Below are positions 14,101 to 25,323 of a stretch of DNA of 64,000 nucleotides, in pieces. Positions within the stretch are counted from its first letter, which is position 1. Every line of letters starts with the position of its first letter. A program made the translations under genes and the position numbers. The stretch lies in the NCBI GenBank assembly GCA_934045075.1, contig OW203740.1, positions 15,476,444-15,540,443 on the forward strand, read 5' to 3'. The notes below the pieces were generated by a model, which did not search any database, was not told the origin of the DNA, and worked only from the letters and a program-made list of their open reading frames with translations. Source of the stretch: Yponomeuta sedellus. Lineage: Eukaryota; Arthropoda; Insecta; Lepidoptera; Yponomeutidae.

Positions 14101-15029
14101 TCCCGTTTTCGACAGTAGATGTCTATTTTTCAAAACATCATTAATAATTTTAGATTTTTTTATGTTGAAATTATACACATATATAAATAAAGAGTAATCT
14201 GTTTTTGGTCCTAAGACTGAATGTTTAATAAGTTAGGAATTACGACCGTGTGACCGCGTTTTGACAGTCCTTAAAGAACCACTCAAATATTGCTTTCACA
14301 AAAGCAAATATTTTGCTGATTTTCAGCTACGGCCCTATTACATTTAAATTTTTTTCCTTGTAAATACACATTTTCTCCGAGAAATTTTATTCTTCTTGAT
14401 TAGCACACCAGTAGTTGTGTTTGTGGTATTAATTTCATTGTTTGCGCCTGTCAAAAAGTATGCAACCTCCTTGCTACTTGAATCTTATTTTCTACAAATC
14501 GTCTTTTTTTTCCTCTTGCAAAAATATTGCACAAGCAACAAGCTATTGTAATAAAAGCACTGATTCTATTGAAAAGTCGTCGCGAGTATGTTAATTCTGC
14601 GAGGATTTGCAAAAAAAAAGGCTTAATCGCCACGCGTGATCATCAGATTGGCAGGTAGGTATTCACGATATACATAAATGAAAACGAAACTAGGTGCAAC
14701 TTTAAAAATAAATTAAATGACAGGTATTCACAATATTCATAAATTAAAACAAAACTAGGTGTAACTTTAAAAGTAAATTATATGACAGATCGATCATACC
14801 TTCCTTGAACTTTCTGCAGCTCTACACCGTGATGGGCCAAAAACTTCTCGTTGACGTTATCTATAGCCAGATCGACGGCAGGCCCGCAACGCTCGAGGTC
14901 AAATGGCGAATCCAGCCGGGACGCCATCAGGACACCGACCTTATAAACTGTTTGAGATGTTACGACAGATGTCGAAAACCCCACGAGAAAGAAAGCGAAC
15001 AGACGCATGGCGAGCAAAATATTGCGCAT
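2107..15029 (-). CDS. Gyc76C: Receptor-type guanylate cyclase (Gyc76C-like), N-terminal exons, partial
   Basis: Two coding exons join in phase. Exon 1 (15029-14800) encodes 76 residues plus two bases; exon 2 (2272-2107) starts with one base and adds 55 codons. Splice sites are AAG|GTATGA at the exon 1 donor, TTCCGCAG|C at the acceptor and CAG|GTATGT at the exon 2 donor. The product starts with a likely signal peptide (about residues 1-25, rich in L, F and V). The start of an ANF-receptor-type ligand-binding domain follows, with KVGVLMASRLDSPFDLERCG, GLAADMHFRDDVIAFIGPAC and AAYWNTPIITGMGDQ. These strings are typical of insect Gyc76C-type receptors, which make cGMP at the plasma membrane. The rest of the ectodomain, the transmembrane segment, kinase-homology and cyclase domains lie beyond position 1. 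The 12.5-kb intron carries the nested transposons. Another receptor cyclase paralogue is possible. Confidence 0.78.
4214..4318 (+). mobile_element. 5S-like SINE family, truncated tail
   Basis: The 3' end of the family is present: CCTTCCTGCGATGCAGGAGG followed by a GTGGGGACGTACAAGGG tail, ending GTTGATATC. The 5S-like head is absent. Confidence 0.6.
4854..5094. mobile_element. MITE family A copy (intact)
   Basis: Short terminal inverted repeats (AGTCTGTTAGC at the left, GCTAACAGACT at the right) enclose about 240 bp. Internal sequence is shared with 27177-28028 and 61413-61632, including CCTGCTCTGTATAAAACTTT. There is no coding potential. This copy keeps an uninterrupted TTAA at the point where the 27-kb copy was invaded. 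Confidence 0.8.
5653..6372 (-). pseudogene. Mariner transposase, C-terminal part (broken)
   Basis: On the minus strand this reads HMSVKKICSRW, then TGDESWIYAYD, HHDNASCHTS and YSPDLAPNDFY. These carry the three catalytic aspartates of the mariner DD34D class; 34 residues separate the second and third Asp. Two in-frame stops (complements of 6256-6258 and 6157-6159) break the frame between the first motif and its flanks. A 162-residue open stretch remains downstream. The N-terminal half lies about 5 kb away across a LINE. The gene cannot make an active transposase as it stands. Confidence 0.9.
6591..9434 (-). pseudogene. LINE ORF2: AP endonuclease plus reverse transcriptase (decayed)
   Basis: The N-terminal endonuclease is at 9434-8928 with YYQNVRGMR, FTETWL and GDLN motifs. 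A TGA stop at 8930-8928 lies within the continuing frame. The central part (to about 7990) has FVKRCS; a frameshift near 7975-8000 leads into the RT core with PIYFKKARIVPVHKKG-like and NYRPISIL motifs and FSAAFDKVSHG. The YADDMK catalytic box lies near 7420, and a last open part at 7346-6591 is in another frame. At least one stop and two frameshifts make it inactive. The protein would have copied element RNA into DNA at nicked target sites. Confidence 0.85.
9469..10937 (-). pseudogene. LINE ORF1: zinc finger and coiled-coil protein, split by an insertion
   Basis: The probable start is MPTLVCAACPN at 10937. A PHD-like set of Cys pairs (VCAAC, then WTCDMC) follows; a frameshift near 10860-10890 at a T-run separates the pairs. 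A long coiled-coil-like stretch (LKDLKASNAQLKSTVKDL) leads to EIHGL, where a 347-bp LINE fragment intrudes (9933-10279). The frame resumes with IHGLPEFKTENL and runs to 9469. Such ORF1 proteins bind LINE RNA. The disruption means this copy is dead. Confidence 0.75.
9933..10279 (+). mobile_element. LINE 3' fragment inside LINE ORF1
   Basis: The plus strand reads an intact reverse-transcriptase C-terminus (RKWRWIGHTLRRD, GRPRTTWKR, WPELKAAADHRQKW, stop near 10264) and ends in AAGAAGAAG. It is flanked by a perfect 13-bp target-site duplication, AGACCATGAATCT, at 9920-9932 and 10280-10292. This is a 5'-truncated insertion, opposite in orientation to its host LINE. Confidence 0.88.
11427..11777 (-). 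pseudogene. Mariner transposase, N-terminal part
   Basis: The reading frame has the mariner DNA-binding region: MELTRENIRAIIYYDFRRGL, then TTVYHWFSEYNRG and the linker EGRPKSVV, ending at EAILGYDEHS where the LINE enters. Translation may start at MFLLGL or at MELTREN; the second fits the usual mariner start better. The C-terminal half lies at 5653-6372. The frame stays open in this part. Confidence 0.9.
11910..14799. other. Cyclase intron 1, right part: AT-rich, repeat phrases only
   Basis: There is a short GATA run at about 11918-11932 and a SINE tail at 12728-12853. The phrase CACGAAAGTTACG and its complement recur near 12340, 12485, 13600 and 13620. Inverted arms (AATAAATTGTGTTTGG and its near complement) lie near 13955-14010. 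Nothing looks like an exon. Confidence 0.5.
12728..12853 (-). mobile_element. SINE tail (same family as 50581-50783)
   Basis: It matches the body of the tRNA-headed SINE at 50581-50783: CCACACTAGGATACCCTGTG and AACATGTAAACATCCAAG, with a T-run at the truncation point. The tRNA head is missing. Related copies lie at 39535-39670 and, more diverged, 57780-57985. Confidence 0.7.
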
Positions 15030-16100
15030 GAATAAACTAAAAAGTTATTTCTTGAAACTTAGTTTAGATTCAGCATCATAATAAAAAAGTTCTCGCAACT
15101 TGCGAACTTAAATCAATCTCACAAACTTAGCGCGGAGAATGTCTAATTTCTTGCAAAAACTTCGAGAGCAAAAAAAACAAAAGAGCGCGCGAAAGTTTCA
15201 GGAAAAACCGTGAACATGGCGGCGGCGTCTTCCGCTTTGGCGCGCAAACAAGTGACTGCTGCTCGTCGCTCCTGCTGGTTGGAAAGTGGCCAGTGTTGCT
15301 AGATATCCTGACGAATATAAAAACAGTTACCAAATGCCACCTAACAGGGCATGCAGCCAAAAATCGATAAGCTACTCGTAGGTAGCTGTTTTAACGTTCT
15401 CCCGATTTTAAGGAAATATTTTACTAGCCATTGCTGCTTTTAAGGATTCCCTATGCGAACAATGCTAAAGCGACCGGGAACGGTAAGAGCAACAATAAGA
15501 AACATGCTGTCATACCGTTTTCATATTTTTGACCCATTATTGTAACATCGGTAATACATACGAGTAAATTGTCTATCTTGGGTGGTTATAGCAGTACATG
15601 GAGTATAATGACAAAAAAGGGCGAAGTTTTATCTTTATCAAGCAACTATGCAGTGCCACAAAAATCTAACCGTGTCACTAAGTATAAACCGACGAATATC
15701 ACAAAACAAATATTTATTTATACATTCTATTTAGAACCCAAAAGTAGCCGAAAACAATTCCAAGATGATTAGAGATGGCTATGGTCGCCGATTCTGATCA
15801 GCATCCACACGAGTAGCAATAAATAGCCCCTGTGGCACGGCTACTGTATCAAGCGACACCGATAGCAGGTGATATACGAGTAATAGCGCCAACTAACTCT
15901 ATACAATAAGTAAGAACGAGACGATACGACGATTTATCGCGGTATCACACTCGATAAAGTGGTCGTCTCCCGAACTGGCAACACTGGCGGGCGGTGAAGG
16001 CGGGATAGTGGACGGGGGTCGAAACAGGGGGTGACGCAACAGGTCCGCGCGCTTCTCGCCATCCATTCCCCGCCATTAACTCTTGATGAGACAATAGTGC
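15030..16100. promoter_or_regulatory. Putative promoter/5'UTR region of the cyclase gene
   Basis: This lies directly upstream (minus strand) of the cyclase start codon at 15029. It is much richer in GC and CpG than its surroundings, notably about 15180-15300 and 15950-16080. No TATA box could be assigned. A short plus-strand frame starting GAACATGGCGGCGG near 15215 runs only about 28 codons. The assignment rests on position and composition. Confidence 0.35.
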
Positions 16101-17014
16101 TGCTGAATAAATACTGAATACTTGTACAGCTTAGTTCGTAACCAATACATACGACGGCTTTACCTTGATTTAAAGCCTACCAACTGTTTCCTCTGGCTCG
16201 CGGGACTGATAGAAAATACTTGTGGCATTAAGTCCGCCGCCAATTTTTTTTATGTGTATATCTAAGTACAATAAGTATCAAATCGGGTATCAAAACTAAG
16301 TATCAATAAATAAAAATAAATAAAGGGCAATCCACTATTAAAATATTTAACCTATTATAGTAAATAGGGTTAGGCTTCTAACAGGATTAGATTAGGTTAC
16401 AATTATTTATTGTACACACCAGAAAACAAAATACAATAAAATGCGTAGGTATGCATTTAAATTTATTTTGTTTTCTGGTTAATATCTAAGTTTCGTCGAG
16501 GTGAATTGGCGGTGTTATCGCTAAAAGCAATATCTTCCAGACAACACTGGTATTAAACCCAGTACAATACATGAGTTCTAGGTTTTAAAATAATTCTGTA
16601 AGCTCTGTTAATTAAAAACTTTATAAAGACTAAGTTTGGAGTTTTTTTTTGTCCATTATTTCTCCAAAATGATCTAGATTGTAAAATGGGCACCTAGTTT
16701 GAATTGCAACGTTCGTTAAGCCGCAGTTTTTGCGCTTCTTTGCATAAAATCTTTTCATTTCATTTCACACTGAAAGGACAACCAGGATATGACTTTTAAC
16801 ATCCCAAAAGCCTGGTACCCAAGTTCTGTGTAACACACACGTGACCCAAACTCGGACCAAGGTTTTAACTTTCGAGCACAACAAACATAAGGGTTTTAAT
16901 TTAACGATCATGTGGACCGATTCGTACTAATAAAAGTTCGATCCGCCTAGCACTAACACCGAATCATCTAGCCCTATAAATTATCGTGGGTCTCTGCAAT
17001 CTGCTCAACGCAGC

Positions 17015-17165
17015 TCTATGAAGGGTTTCTGAATTGAGAATTTCGCTAAGTAAATAAATAGATAACTATAGTGCTGTCGCTTCGATTTTATCAGAAAAGA
17101 CTGTGACAGAACGTTACTTTAACTATTTACTTAATCAAATTCTTAATTCAGAATCCGGTCCCAAA
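17015..17165. mobile_element. MITE family B copy
   Basis: An imperfect palindrome: TTTCTGAATTGAGAATTTCG at the left, a near complement at the right (TTCTTAATTCAGAA). It is related to 18430-18575 and 34813-34947. Confidence 0.65.
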
Positions 17166-17564
17166 TCTGCTAACTACACAGAATTTTAAAGTTGACAGTT
17201 ATTCGATTGGAATCTTTCAGTATTTAATAGGCCCCTGCACTAAGTTAGTTTGAGAGGGTAAAAAAGAGCTCACTGTTACTGCTAATAAGAGCTATGTATG
17301 TATAGGGTTTACACTACGCAAGTACAAGTGAATAGATAGATAAATAGGTTGATAGATAGATCTATTTCTCCTTCGGCGAATTCTCCGATTTGAGGTAGCC
17401 TGGAAGAAATTGCCATTAGCAATAAGGCCGCCAAATATCTTCTGTATCTGCTGTTTCTGTAACAATTTTCTTGTATACAATAAAGAATATCCTTATCTTA
17501 TGTGATAGATAGATAAATAGATAGGATATTCTTTATTGTACACAGCTTTATTCAGAGCTCGTCT

Positions 17565-17671
17565 CGATATCAACCCTTGTTATGTCCCCGCTGCTGGGGC
17601 ACGAGTCTCTTCCTGCATTGCAGGAAGGTTAGGCCATACTCCACCACGGGGGCCAAGTCCGGGTTGGCGGA
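17565..17671 (-). mobile_element. 5S-like SINE family, truncated tail
   Basis: On the minus strand it contains the shared CTTCCTGCAATGCAGGAAG palindrome and ends in GGTTGATATCGAGACG. The 5S-like head is absent. Confidence 0.6.
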
Positions 17672-17685
17672 CTAAAGAGCTATTT

Positions 17686-17957
17686 GTAGCAAATTGAAAA
17701 ATACGATTAAAAGTCAACAAGTAGCAAGAATACAGACTATTTTTCTCCTTAGTTACCCAGCCTCTTGCACCGCGCTGGGACGGAGTGGACTGACCTTGTG
17801 TACGATTGCATTATTATAAAGTAGTAAATTGAAAAATACGATTAAAAGTCAACAAGTAGCAAGAATACAGACTATTTTTCTCCTTAGTTACCCAGCCTCT
17901 TGCACCGCGCTGGGACGGAGTGGACAGACCTTGTGTACGATTGCATTATTATAAAGT
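17686..17957 (+). repeat. Recent 135-bp tandem duplication
   Basis: Two head-to-tail units start at about 17691 and 17826. They are almost identical; the clear internal difference is GGACTGACC against GGACAGACC. Both contain CCCAGCCTCTTGCACCGCGC. There is no coding frame. Confidence 0.9.
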
Positions 17958-18429
17958 ACCTAAATTGCATGTGAACGCCTGACTACATAAAATTAAGTTG
18001 CTTACTAAATCACCTTCAAAAATTAAAGTACCGAGCTTGTGCGCAGTGAATCCTACTAATAGTATAAATGTGAAAGTTTGTGAAGATGTTTGGATGTTTG
18101 TTACTCTAACACGCAATCACTGCTGAACGGAGTTACATGAAACTTGGCATACATATGGACAAAGATCTGGATTGATATTGAGTAATCGGTAACCATTTTT
18201 GAAGTCCAAATTCAAGGTATTTAATTATTGCGTTGCCATAGTAACAAAAATCAGTTAAACGAATTCTGGGGCGGTACCACAGAGGGCGGTACGAAGGTAG
18301 CTCGCCGTGAAAGCCAGTAAATAAATATTGACTAAGCGAAATAGTTTTGCCAGACTCGTAACAAAGTTAATTTTAAATAGTCAGGCGTTAGTCGCCTTAC
18401 TACTTTAATGAAGTTAAAATTTATTTGCT

Positions 18430-18575
18430 TATTAAGGGCCGGTTTCTGAATTGAGAATTTCACTAAGTAAATACTTAAGTAACGTTTTGTCACGCTCTTT
18501 GCTGAGAAATTAGAAGAGCACTACAGTTAAGTATTTACTTCACGAAATTCTCAATTCAGAAACTGGCCCTATGTC
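18430..18575. mobile_element. MITE family B copy (best conserved)
   Basis: Near-perfect terminal inverted repeats: GGGCCGGTTTCTGAATTGAG at the left, and its near complement CTCAATTCAGAAACTGGCCC at the right. Length about 145 bp. Non-coding. Confidence 0.8.
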
Positions 18576-18619
18576 TTAAACTGAAACCGCTGAGCTTGTA
18601 TGCAGGGACTATTAAATAT

Positions 18620-18720
18620 TGATGAAGTGAGAGAGTTTGTCAGGATCGTGGCAAGTGGCAATTAACAAACCCTGCTGATCTCTGTCTTCTGCTCCCTCCC
18701 TCCGGGATGTTGGCGTGAAT
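18620..18720 (+). mobile_element. LINE 3' tail fragment
   Basis: It matches the end of the LINE fragment at 32848-33197 (TGTCAGGATCGTGGCAA, then CTCCGGGATGTTGGCGTGA). It codes the C-terminal DRGKW-type end of a non-LTR polyprotein. Confidence 0.55.
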
Positions 18721-20001
18721 TTGCGTAGGTATAATTACTATCTTTTAATTTTCGGGTTTTGCCTTAGATTTCTATGTAGTAAATATTTTCGATTTCTTCT
18801 TCTTCTTCAGGCTATATTAGTCCACTGCTGGACATAGCCCTCCCCTAATGAGCGCAAGGTTGTGCCATCATTGGGGGTAATGCCCATAATCCCCACGTTG
18901 GACATGCGGGTTAGGGATAGTTTCGAAAATCGATAGACTTAATGTATATCAATCAATTGATACGAGTAAACCAGCTATTAGGGCTATACGTGTAATAGCT
19001 GGCTATAACTTATTTAATCTGTGCTAGGAATTTGTGCTAACCGCGCGCGCCGCGACCCGTTTTATATTAAAAACGTCGCCGGTGTCCTTTGTGAACTGAG
19101 GGTCAGGCTGGCACAAATACCAGCTTAAAACACTCAGACAAAACGAAATAGGTACCTAAACTGATTCATTCCAGTTTCACATTTCACATTTATTCAGGTA
19201 AGTATGTGGTTAAGGGGTAGTTTTTCGAAATTCCATTCTTCGACTGATTCATATGGCCAAAATTTAATTTCACTTTCAGTTCTGTAATACATGTTCATAT
19301 GAAAATAGGTATACCAAATAACATTATATTTCAATGAGGGACTCGTTTTTATAAAGCAGTTTTCAAGATATCGACGTTCAAATATTTTGTGCACAGATGA
19401 ATCAGACATTGTTACAGATGAATCAGAAACAGAAATAAAAATGAAAAACTTTAATGTTAAGAAAATTATAAAATTTTAACAACAGTAATATTCTATATTT
19501 ATTATGAAAACAATTATTAGTGATCATATCACGGAAAAAAATCATCTGCTATATTCAACAATAATTTCCACAAAACATTTATTTTTGAAACACCGGTAAA
19601 TAATTATTCTTATAGCGTATGGGAAAACGAGAATATTTTAATACAAAAACAGAAATTTTAACTATTGCTATTATTTTTGATACATTTAGTTCTGTCGGGT
19701 GTACTAGAAAGTTATTATAATTGTTACACTATATTATTCTCTCTGTTTAATTTCTCCTGTTTCTTAAGTAGTCCTGTTTATCATACTCATTGACTTAGCA
19801 ATAATCTTTCATAATTCAAAAATCACAGGAATACCAACTTATTCTAATAATTACACTTTTGACATCAGTCTTAGTTAAGTAGTCTTAATTATTAATTAGA
19901 ATTAACATTCACATTATCATATTTATTATAACAATAAAGTGACAAAATTGAGATCAACATTAATTAATTTTTTTATAAACATATTTAGAGGCTAAAAATT
20001 C

Positions 20002-20074
20002 CACCCATGCCGGGATTCGAACCCGTGACCTCTGGCTATCCGTGCACGCGCTCTTCCAATTGAGCTAATGGGTG
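20002..20074 (-). repeat. tRNA-like module in a short element
   Basis: A 73-nt tRNA-like sequence (TTCGAATCCCGGCATGGGTG end) is closely bounded on both sides by inverted CATATTTAGAG/CTCTAAATATG phrases. It is diverged in the anticodon arm from copies at 37632, 37941, 51894, 52253 and 63745. It is a repeat-borne module, not a tRNA gene. Confidence 0.75.
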
Positions 20075-21468
20075 ACTCTAAATATGTTTTTAAAATTGTC
20101 CTTAGCACGGGTTAGTGCATTAAAAATAAAAATAGTATAATTTTTTTATATTCATTTTCCTTATTAATTTTCAATCTTTCATAATTAAAAAATCACAGTA
20201 TTGTCTGCTGGATCACATTGGTCAATTATTTCCTCTTCTGAATGAATATCACGTTCTTTTAATTTCTTTTTAGCATACCATCTTCGAGTACTTTTTCTGC
20301 TTTTCTTCCTAGCTAATTTTTGTTGTTTTGGTGTCAAATTCTTAACTGATACGATTTTACCTTGTCGCTTTCTTTCCAAATATGTTTCATTCATTTTTAA
20401 TTTCCAAAGAGTCTGGATCTTTTCTTATGTTTTTCATTCTTCTACGTTCTGCGAGTCTCTTTTTCTCCTTCGTTTTATCTTCAATTTGTTTTGTTTTGTT
20501 TATTTGTTTGCTTGTTTGTTTGTGGCTTAGTCGTGAACTGCAACATTAGAATAATATAAAGTAGATGGAGACTGACTTATGAGTAAACAGGTTTTAATGA
20601 TTGTTTAAAAGAAATTTAATGTCAAAAATGCCATTTCAATAATACTGGTCCACATTTTATATTATATTATTGTTAGTAATAAATACACTGTGTTTCTCGG
20701 TTCGGTATTGATACAACTGATTGATTACAATTTTCATTATAACAACATTGATACATACTTAACACATCTAGTTATTAAGCTCTTTTTCAGGTTTACAATA
20801 TTCATACATATACAAAACGTCTAGTTATTAAGCTCTTCATAAGTTTAAAACTTTCACACATACATAAAGCCTCACCAAGAATATAAAAACTCGGCTCTGG
20901 GGGCGCGGCAATTCACAGATGACCATTTTATTAGTGTGGCCAGTAGAAGAAATTAGTTATTTTTTTCCCCGCAACATGGAGAGGGTTTTTTATATTTCAC
21001 ACAAAATTTTTTAACACAAAAATCTAATCAAAATTGAATTAATCTCTAAATAATAATAGTTAAATCTTAACTAAGACTGACATAGCAATAGTGTCATAAT
21101 ATGTAGAAAAAGTTTATACTCCTTCGATTGTTTGAACTATTCAAGAGGTATAACTAAGTAAATATAATTACGACAGTGTTCTACACTGTAAAAAATTAGA
21201 AAAAGAAAAAAATGGAACAAAAAAACGCTGCTTTCGTGCTCGAGAGGGCCAAAAAATTGATATTATGATTCGTATGTGGTTTTGACCATACGAATGAGGC
21301 ACAAATGAATCAGGATTTTGTCTATAATCGTGCATAACTCATCATACATACAGATTAAGGTATTATATTTTTTCTACACGAATCTATAACCCAAAAGCAT
21401 CACACGAAACTCAGATTGAAGTTTTAAAACAATAAAACAAATTTTATTAAGTAGGCATTGTAATCAGA

Positions 21469-21933
21469 ATGCCACCTGAACCAAGCACAGATGAATCAGA
21501 TATTTACCTTCGTAACACCTGGATCGAAGCCAGCCAGCCGCACGTCCACCTTCTAGCTCTTTCGTTGCACGACTTGCTCCCCCCTCCGCGGGAAGCCAGA
21601 CTCTCAATATTATTCCCTGACCAAGTACCTACGGTCAAACGTAGCTTACTTCACATTAATCAGTATTATCCGCAGGCCACTTCTTTCTTACCTGTTTATA
21701 AAGAAACTAACGTAGTTGTAACTAATACATTTTTTTTTGTAAGAGGCCAATTCATTTCCGTTCGATATGATTATAACTTATGTCGATGTATGAAAAGGAA
21801 AATGCGATTTCGACCATTTTGTTCCAGAAAATATCAAACAGACGCGTTATATGAATCAGAAGAACAAATTTCAAATATTTTTATTTTGTGCCTAGATAGC
21901 AATTATTTTAAAAATATCATTTGTCCCAGTTAG
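21469..21933 (+). CDS. Unrecognised 154-residue ORF
   Basis: An open frame in AT-rich DNA. The acidic N-terminus (TDESD) is followed by HLLALSLHDLLPPPREARLS and a Cys/Arg-rich patch (CRCMKRKMRFRPFCSRK). I recognise no domain. The start is the first ATG in frame. No splice partners or paralogues are visible. It may be a chance frame or a transposon remnant. Confidence 0.2.
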   Translation: MPPEPSTDESDIYLRNTWIEASQPHVHLLALSLHDLLPPPREARLSILFPDQVPTVKRSLLHINQYYPQATSFLPVYKETNVVVTNTFFFVRGQFISVRYDYNLCRCMKRKMRFRPFCSRKYQTDALYESEEQISNIFILCLDSNYFKNIICPS

Positions 21934-22499
21934 GAATAAAGCTAAACGATACAAAAAAAAATATCATGCCGTTTTGTTAGTTGGTTCCACAAATATTATA
22001 CCCATAGAAATCGAAAATTTTGTCTCTGAAAAAATACCCAGGTAATTCACGGAATGTGTGAATTAGGGACCCGATGGGTTTCAAGGAATCCTTAGGTGGT
22101 AATTCAACATTTAACAAGACATAATTTCATACATATTTTCTGATCCGTAAATAGCAAAGGCGCGGCTACGCCCACGCTAGAAATTATCCAACGGTAACGC
22201 ATTGCCGGTATATGAAGTATCTTATGGCTCAATTCAGATCTTTGTCTAGCTGTGATAGTCTGTAATCTTAGGTTAAGAAATATCGGAATAATTTCCTTTT
22301 TATGTACAATAAAGTGTTCTCTATCTATCTATCTCGCCATGTACACTTTTTATTTTGTAATTTTGTGTTTTCTGTACGATTTTTATGAGTGCAATAAAGT
22401 ATAGAGTAAGTATAAAGTATATATACACCAACTGTCATGTAAATCAGTTGTTTTTGATGCGTGGGGTGTCGAGTCGAAATTCACATCAAATACCTACTT

Positions 22500-23220
22500 A
22501 GGTCTGTAATCCTGTATGAAACACAACGCAATCAAAAGATGCAGTCGTGTTTCATGCCGTTTACATGCACGGCGGAATCCACACCTAGGGTATTACCCGT
22601 TGACCTAGAAACATGAAATTTGTTTAGAAGCTACGTCCTAGAACACAATAATGAAAAAAACGAACACCCTAATAGGAACAGGTACATCACTATTTTTAGG
22701 GTTCCGTACCTCAAAAGGAAAAAACGGAACCCTTATAGGATCACTTTGTTGTCCGTCTGTCCGTCCGTCCGTCCGTCTGTCAAGACCCTTTTTCTCAGGA
22801 ACGCGTGGAGGTATGAAGGTGAAATTTATATCAATTACTCAGGTCTACTGTCCCTTGAAGCTGTGAAAAAATTCTAAGCCAACGCAATCAAAAGATACAG
22901 CCGTTTATGCCGCAAATTTTCGAAACTTGCAAGGGAATCAAAACCTACAGGGTGCTTCCCGTGAACTCAGAATATTGAAATTTGGTACGAAGCAACGTCT
23001 TATAGCATAGATAAAGAAAAAAATACGAAAACCATAAATTTTTAGTTACATCACATAATATATTTTTTTTTAATAATTTTAAACTTACTACCCATTTCCT
23101 CATAAACGCCTAGAGGTATTAAATTGAAATTCATACCAAATACTCAGGTCTATAATACAGGTTTGTACGGAACCCTCGGTGCGCGAGTCTGACTCGCACT
23201 TGGCCGGTTTTTTTTTTATA
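22500..23220. repeat. Dispersed repeat with GTCC microsatellite
   Basis: It starts near repeated CAATCAAAAGAT phrases, includes AGGGTTCCGTACCTCAAAAG, a (GTCC)n run at about 22753-22778, and ends near 23215 with CTGACTCGCACTTGGCCGG. A decayed second copy of that end is at about 23290-23330. This is a common lepidopteran interspersed-repeat type. Its class is not resolved here. Confidence 0.55.
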
Positions 23221-25323
23221 ATAAAACATCGCAACGTACTCCATTCCCGTGATGGACGAACTGTTAACATACCTACAAGTTTTTACGGAACTCTTGGTAC
23301 CTAAATTTGACTCACACTTGGCCGTTCTTTTTTCTACTGCCACTTTTGTACCGACTCAAATAAATCCTGTGTAAATGGCAGAGGTTGCAAACATGTGTAA
23401 TAAACTTATTAGGTACTGGGGGTTGAAACTAATAAGGGGGTGAGGATTATAATGGGAGTTCCGTGATTGTTGTTTAGGTACACCAATAAAGCGATTAGCT
23501 AATGGATTTACGGCAGACGCGCTTTTGCATCACGCGAATAAAGTAGGTACCTATAATAAATAGCTATTCTTTCGTATTTAATTAGAAAAGATTGGGATCC
23601 TCTAGGTGACATTTCCCGACGGAAGAAGGGACGGTACTGGAAGTAAATACTTACTTAGATAAGCAAGTGCAGAGTAGGTAGGTACACAATAGTCTCGAAA
23701 CTTTCGAAGTGACGAGATGAAGTTTCTTAGGCTTCCAAAACAAGTTTTTACTAGAACTCAGAAACATAATTTCTGGGTCAGAATTAATATTCAGTTTTAG
23801 TCACTACTCACGGGGCATGGTGTGTGACTAATTCGACCTTCGTTTCACACGTGAATGAATACTTTCAAACATTGTCTAATATGTTTGAATAAAAAACGCC
23901 AATATACATATTAACAACCCGGTATTCTGTAAAAAAAAAAAACAAATATAAGATAAAATAAGATAAATAATATTGTTTATTGTACACCAGAACACATTAT
24001 AAAACATGTTAGAGATAAAAAGTACAATTGGCGGTGTTATTGCTAAAAGCAATTTAATAAATGTTAACGTCTTTTGCGTTTGCGTCGAATAGACGTCTTT
24101 TTAATTTTGTTTATTTAAACAGCTCTTTTATCGAATCATGGTATCACTAGAAACCGACAGCTCTTGGGATCTCAGTTGATGACATACTTGACGTAATACC
24201 ATATATTAGAAAGTAATACCTACCGGTTTCGTAACCTCTGGTTCCAGTCTAAAAATGTATCAGAGCCGCCTAAAACTACTAAGCTCCTAACAATACCTAT
24301 ACCTATATAAACATTTAGATCCTTATTTTAAAAAAACACGATGATGCTAAAATCAACTAGGTAATTGCATTATGATTTTGACCAATACATATGAACAGGT
24401 TGTTAGCGTACGAGAAACCCTCGTACAATTTAAGCGTAAACGTCAACCCGCACATAAAGCCCAAATAACTCGAACGTTGTGGACGAAATCCTTTTTTACG
24501 ACTTGTGCGAGTGGTCATATAATACAGCGAGGCGCCGTTGCTGCCATTAGTAGAATAACTTCGATTCAGTGCCTTAATTCTACTCGTAGAAACTCCGGAA
24601 ACTTCGTTCGAAGTTCGCAATACACACCAAAAATAATGTACCTATGGAAACATTTTATTTAGTAGCCTTCGCCCAAGGTTTCTTACACGTAAAATGGTAA
24701 CTTTTCATATTTTACCACCCCTTTAGAAGTGGAATTCAAAAAATTTGGAATTACCCTTTGGTATTTATAGTACACAAAAAAATATCTCCAACCGTTAGCA
24801 TTGCCCTTAGGTACTGTAGCGCACTACTTAATAAACCGCTGAATTAGCAATAATACTTTCTTTTTATTATCTCATCACGAAAACCTAGCTATTGTTAGAG
24901 TACACTACTTTTTTACTCTTTGTGTTCTCTATCTGTAAATATCTGTATAGGTAACTATTTAAGAAATATTTCCTTTCCAAGGCCCACTGGTTTAGTACCT
25001 TTATGTGTGGCTACGAATAAAACACCCCTAGAGGTCTTAGGCTCTACAAAACGGCACTTGACCAAGCGATTCGATTTTACCAATGAAAGCAAAGCAAGAT
25101 ATGCGGAGTAAATCTGCGAATGGTTCATGCAGTGTTCCGTGTTCCGTTCCGTAAGTTACAGATCAGACCATTCCCATGTTACCATTACCACAGATGACGT
25201 GAACGTGGAACCGAGGTCTACGCGTACGGTGCGCAACGACTCCCGTCCAAATCTTGACGTTTGCGATAGCAATTAGTATGGCGTTTGACGATTGGAATCC
25301 TTCACCACACCGTATTTGGCGTA
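23221..25323. other. No gene seen; unassigned AT-rich sequence
   Basis: Only short ORFs without family resemblance. A CAATAATATTGTTTATTGTACA-like fragment near 23960 resembles pieces at 16400 and 17530. Confidence 0.45.

Larger units (their letters stand above)
16101..19000. other. Gene-free repeat-rich stretch
   Basis: It holds two copies of MITE family B (17015-17165, 18430-18575), a 5S-like SINE tail (17565-17671), a 135-bp tandem duplication (17686-17957), LINE tails (about 18620-18720 and 18793-18900) and a dispersed repeat at about 18055-18300 shared with 62800-62985. No exon-like sequence was seen. Confidence 0.55.
19190..21935. other. Very AT-rich tract with unassigned ORFs
   Basis: Three ORFs have no recognised family: minus 19194-19409, minus 20185-20394 (a basic KLARKKSRKSTRRWYAKKK stretch) and plus 21469-21933 (154 residues, PPEPSTDESD start). 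Short GATGAATCAGA phrases recur near 19395, 19417 and 21490. A tRNA-like element sits at 20002-20074. They could be remnants of an unknown mobile element, or chance. No function is assigned. Confidence 0.3.
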
